Origin: Ichthyophonus hoferi | Lineage: Eukaryota; Opisthokonta; Ichthyosporea; Ichthyophonida; Ichthyophonidae | Assembly (NCBI GenBank): GCA_002751075.1 | Contig: NAOQ01000476.1 | Coordinates: 4,302 to 25,869, forward strand | Direction of reading: 5' to 3' | DNA length: 21,568 nt | Part shown: piece by piece, positions 21,250-21,568 of the stretch | Position numbering within the stretch: the first letter of the stretch is position 1 | Layout of the letters: each line of letters begins with the position of its first letter | The notes under the pieces: model-generated | Told to the model about the DNA's origin: nothing | The model's database searches: none | Seen by the model: the letters and a program-made list of their open reading frames with translations, nothing else | Translations under genes and position numbers: made by a program

Positions 21250-21568
21250 TTAAGTTTTTCTGGAGACAACATTGGTTCTGAGTGTATACATTACTCGTGC
21301 CTGATTTGTAAGAATAGACAAGAAAGTGAACGTTACAATTTCAATCTACCCTGAGGAATCCATCGCAGCTAAAACCAATCTGTCTAGTTAGATTCCTCTA
21401 CAAATAATACTCTTGAATTGAGGAGCTCGGATGAGCAACCCTCTTTTGAACAAGATAATAAGTATAGCTATTGCGATTGGCAAATTTGAGCTATGTAAGC
21501 CATTTGGCATAACATTGTGCAAATCCCTATTGGCTAATTGTTATCGCATTTCTACACACTAGTTGCCT
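21250..21568. other. coding-like pieces at the right edge, strand undecided
   Basis: Plus-strand frames include IGSECIHYSCLICKNRQESE (about 21263-21322, with a GTAAGA donor within) and an exon-like 21388-21461 flanked by a TCTGTCTAG acceptor and a GTATAG donor (NNTLELRSSDEQPSFEQDNK). The minus strand carries a 39-codon frame starting MPNGLHSSNLPIAIAILIIL, with a CCAAT a little upstream. The two cannot both be right, and phases between the plus pieces do not agree. A gene probably starts or ends past the edge, or this is another decayed copy. Confidence 0.25.

Noticed and set aside
1-21568. Transposons, retroelements, tRNA or rRNA genes
   Set aside because: No transposase or reverse-transcriptase motifs, long terminal repeats, terminal inverted repeats with target duplications, tRNA T-loop/D-loop pairs or rRNA-like conserved blocks were found by reading.

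Overview
The window is AT-rich eukaryotic DNA with spliceosomal introns (GT..AG, about 60 to 1040 nt) and long intergenic spacers. CCAAT boxes, small secreted or enzymatic genes and a secreted acid-sphingomyelinase-like phosphodiesterase would suit an early-diverging fungus with an expanded genome. No marker fixes the lineage, so that placement is inference. No rRNA, tRNA, CRISPR array or recognisable transposase or reverse transcriptase was seen.

Layout, left to right. (1) 1-295: last two exons of a plus-strand gene that enters from the left edge, with a hydrophobic segment and a Pro/Ser-rich tail. (2) 1779-2360: an open stretch of uncertain status. (3) 2537-2715: six same-strand CCAAT boxes and a TATA box, serving the next gene. 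(4) 2789-5825: a complete five-exon gene for a secreted metallophosphoesterase of the acid sphingomyelinase / SMPDL3 / endopolyphosphatase superfamily, 529 aa, with a repeat-bearing tail. (5) 6804-7543: a decayed gene for a small secreted protein. (6) 8227-14142, minus strand: a 14-exon gene predicting about 377 aa, reconstructed here from phase-compatible splice sites. I do not recognise the family; the N-terminus could be a mitochondrial presequence. (7) 14143-15648: intergenic region between that gene and the divergently transcribed Nudix gene, with an E2F-like site and a hairpin. (8) 15649-18500: a complete four-exon YfcD-type Nudix hydrolase, 174 aa, with a perfect Nudix box interrupted by an intron. 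(9) 18585-19540: coding-like fragments that resemble the TM6-TM7 end of a seven-helix receptor. (10) 19793-20005: an open 70-codon frame of unknown status. (11) 20290-20949: two families of short direct repeats. (12) 21250-21568: coding-like pieces at the right edge, strand undecided.

The three solid genes (phosphodiesterase, orphan 14-exon gene, Nudix hydrolase) have no obvious shared pathway; they are ordinary neighbours, each with its own promoter. I found no clear multi-gene system. The most novel items are the orphan 14-exon gene, the catalytic-site substitution in the phosphodiesterase, and decayed coding remnants between the intact genes.
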